Source of the DNA: Microthrixaceae bacterium
GTDB taxonomy: Bacteria > Actinomycetota > Acidimicrobiia > Acidimicrobiales > Acidimicrobilacustridaceae
Length of the DNA: 6,729 bases
Reading direction: 5' to 3'
Assembly (NCBI GenBank): GCA_947455015.1
Contig: CANGMY010000079.1
Location: 1 to 6,729 of the forward strand
Part shown: in pieces, positions 6,240-6,729 of the stretch
How positions within the stretch are numbered: the first letter of the stretch is position 1
How the letters are laid out: each line of letters begins with the position of its first letter
Program-made: the position numbers and the translations under genes
Notes under the pieces: model-generated
Told to the model about the DNA's origin: nothing
Database searches by the model: none
Seen by the model: only the letters and a program-made list of their open reading frames with translations

Positions 6240-6729
6240 AGGTGATTTGCAGCATGCGGTCGAGCGCGACCTTTGCCCACTCGGTGGTTTCGGGGTCAAC
6301 CGTGATGCGATTGACGACCTTGCCGTTCACGAGGTTCTCGAGCACCCAGCACAGATGCGGTGCATCGATGCGGAACATTGTCGAGCACGGGCATACCAGC
6401 GGATCAAGCGACACAACGGTCTTATCGGGCGTCTCGTTGTTCAGTCGGTTCGTGAGATGGATCTCGGTACCAACGCCAATGACCGCGCCCACTGGTGCGT
6501 TCTCGATGGCACGAATGATGTAATCGGTCGAACCAACCTGATCGGCCAATTCGCACACATCGTGCGCGCATTCAGGATGCACAACCACGATGCCGTCGGG
6601 GTTTGCCTCGCGGAACGCCGCGATGTGCTCGGGGCGGAACCGCTGATGCACCGAGCAATGGCCCTTCCACAGAAGGAAGGTGGAGTCCTTCACGTCGGCT
6701 TCGGTCAACCCACCGTGTTCGCGTCGGGG
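6238..6729 (-). CDS. nadA: Quinolinate synthase NadA, C-terminal part (N-terminus beyond window)
   Basis: NadA condenses iminoaspartate with dihydroxyacetone phosphate to give quinolinate in de novo NAD synthesis, using a [4Fe-4S] cluster held by three cysteines. The visible 163 residues are the C-terminal part of a protein normally well over 300 long. Motifs in order are LLWKGHCSVH, then VVHPEC (Cys codon at 6570-6568, the expected second cluster ligand), GSTDYII, GTEIHL and DPLVCPCSTM, whose cysteines include the expected third ligand. The frame is open through the right edge (PRREHGG before the TTG at 6708), so that TTG is an internal codon and not a start. The first cluster cysteine and the N-terminal substrate-binding domain lie outside. 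It converges on uvrA with 27 bases between stops; no nadB or nadC is visible, though either could lie past the edge. Confidence 0.95.
   Translation of the reverse strand, partial: PRREHGGLTEADVKDSTFLLWKGHCSVHQRFRPEHIAAFREANPDGIVVVHPECAHDVCELADQVGSTDYIIRAIENAPVGAVIGVGTEIHLTNRLNNETPDKTVVSLDPLVCPCSTMFRIDAPHLCWVLENLVNGKVVNRITVDPETTEWAKVALDRMLQIT

Noticed and set aside
6708..6729. TTG at 6708 as the start of a short NadA-like gene
   Set aside because: The frame stays open upstream to the window edge with family-like residues, and a protein starting there would lack the first cluster cysteine and the N-terminal domain. It is a truncated view of a full nadA.
1..6729. A previously undescribed system, mobile element, CRISPR array or RNA gene
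   Set aside because: All five coding regions are recognisable housekeeping or envelope genes, the gaps are 1, 103, 50 and 27 bases, and no repeat array, transposase, integrase, tRNA or rRNA pattern was seen.

Overview
The window looks like an ordinary chromosomal segment of an actinomycete (phylum Actinomycetota). This rests on a decaprenyl-phosphoarabinose (DPA) gene pair, on two genes that appear to lack leaders, and on a moderately GC-rich codon style. The UvrB Walker A context (GITGSGKS followed by ATIAW) reminds me of the class Acidimicrobiia, but that placement is a judgement from memory and was not computed.

Layout from left to right. Positions 1-1194 hold two minus-strand genes read toward the left edge: dprE2 (433-1194), then a ubiA-type decaprenyl-phosphate phosphoribosyltransferase (1-431, cut by the window edge). 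One base separates them. They act in the same pathway, making the lipid-linked arabinose donor for cell-envelope arabinan. A 103-base divergent intergenic region (1195-1297) carries a perfect 7-bp inverted repeat. On the plus strand come uvrB (1298-3313) and uvrA (3364-6210), the damage-recognition half of nucleotide excision repair. Both start codons lack a Shine-Dalgarno sequence and sit exactly 6 bases after a TAGRCT hexamer, which suggests a leaderless promoter at each gene. A minus-strand nadA (quinolinate synthase, 6238-6729, N-terminal part outside the window) converges on uvrA with 27 bases between the stop codons.

The genes form three functional blocks: arabinan precursor synthesis, nucleotide excision repair and NAD biosynthesis. 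UvrA and UvrB act as a complex: UvrA finds distorted DNA and loads UvrB, which verifies the lesion and recruits UvrC. I see no RNA gene, mobile element, CRISPR array, prophage trace or unknown gene cluster, and no credible new biological system. The points worth a second look are small: the matched start-site architecture of uvrB and uvrA, the inverted repeat, a Ser-to-Ala change in the first ABC signature of UvrA, a near-identical 28-base in-frame repeat inside uvrA, and a shift in codon preference within uvrB.
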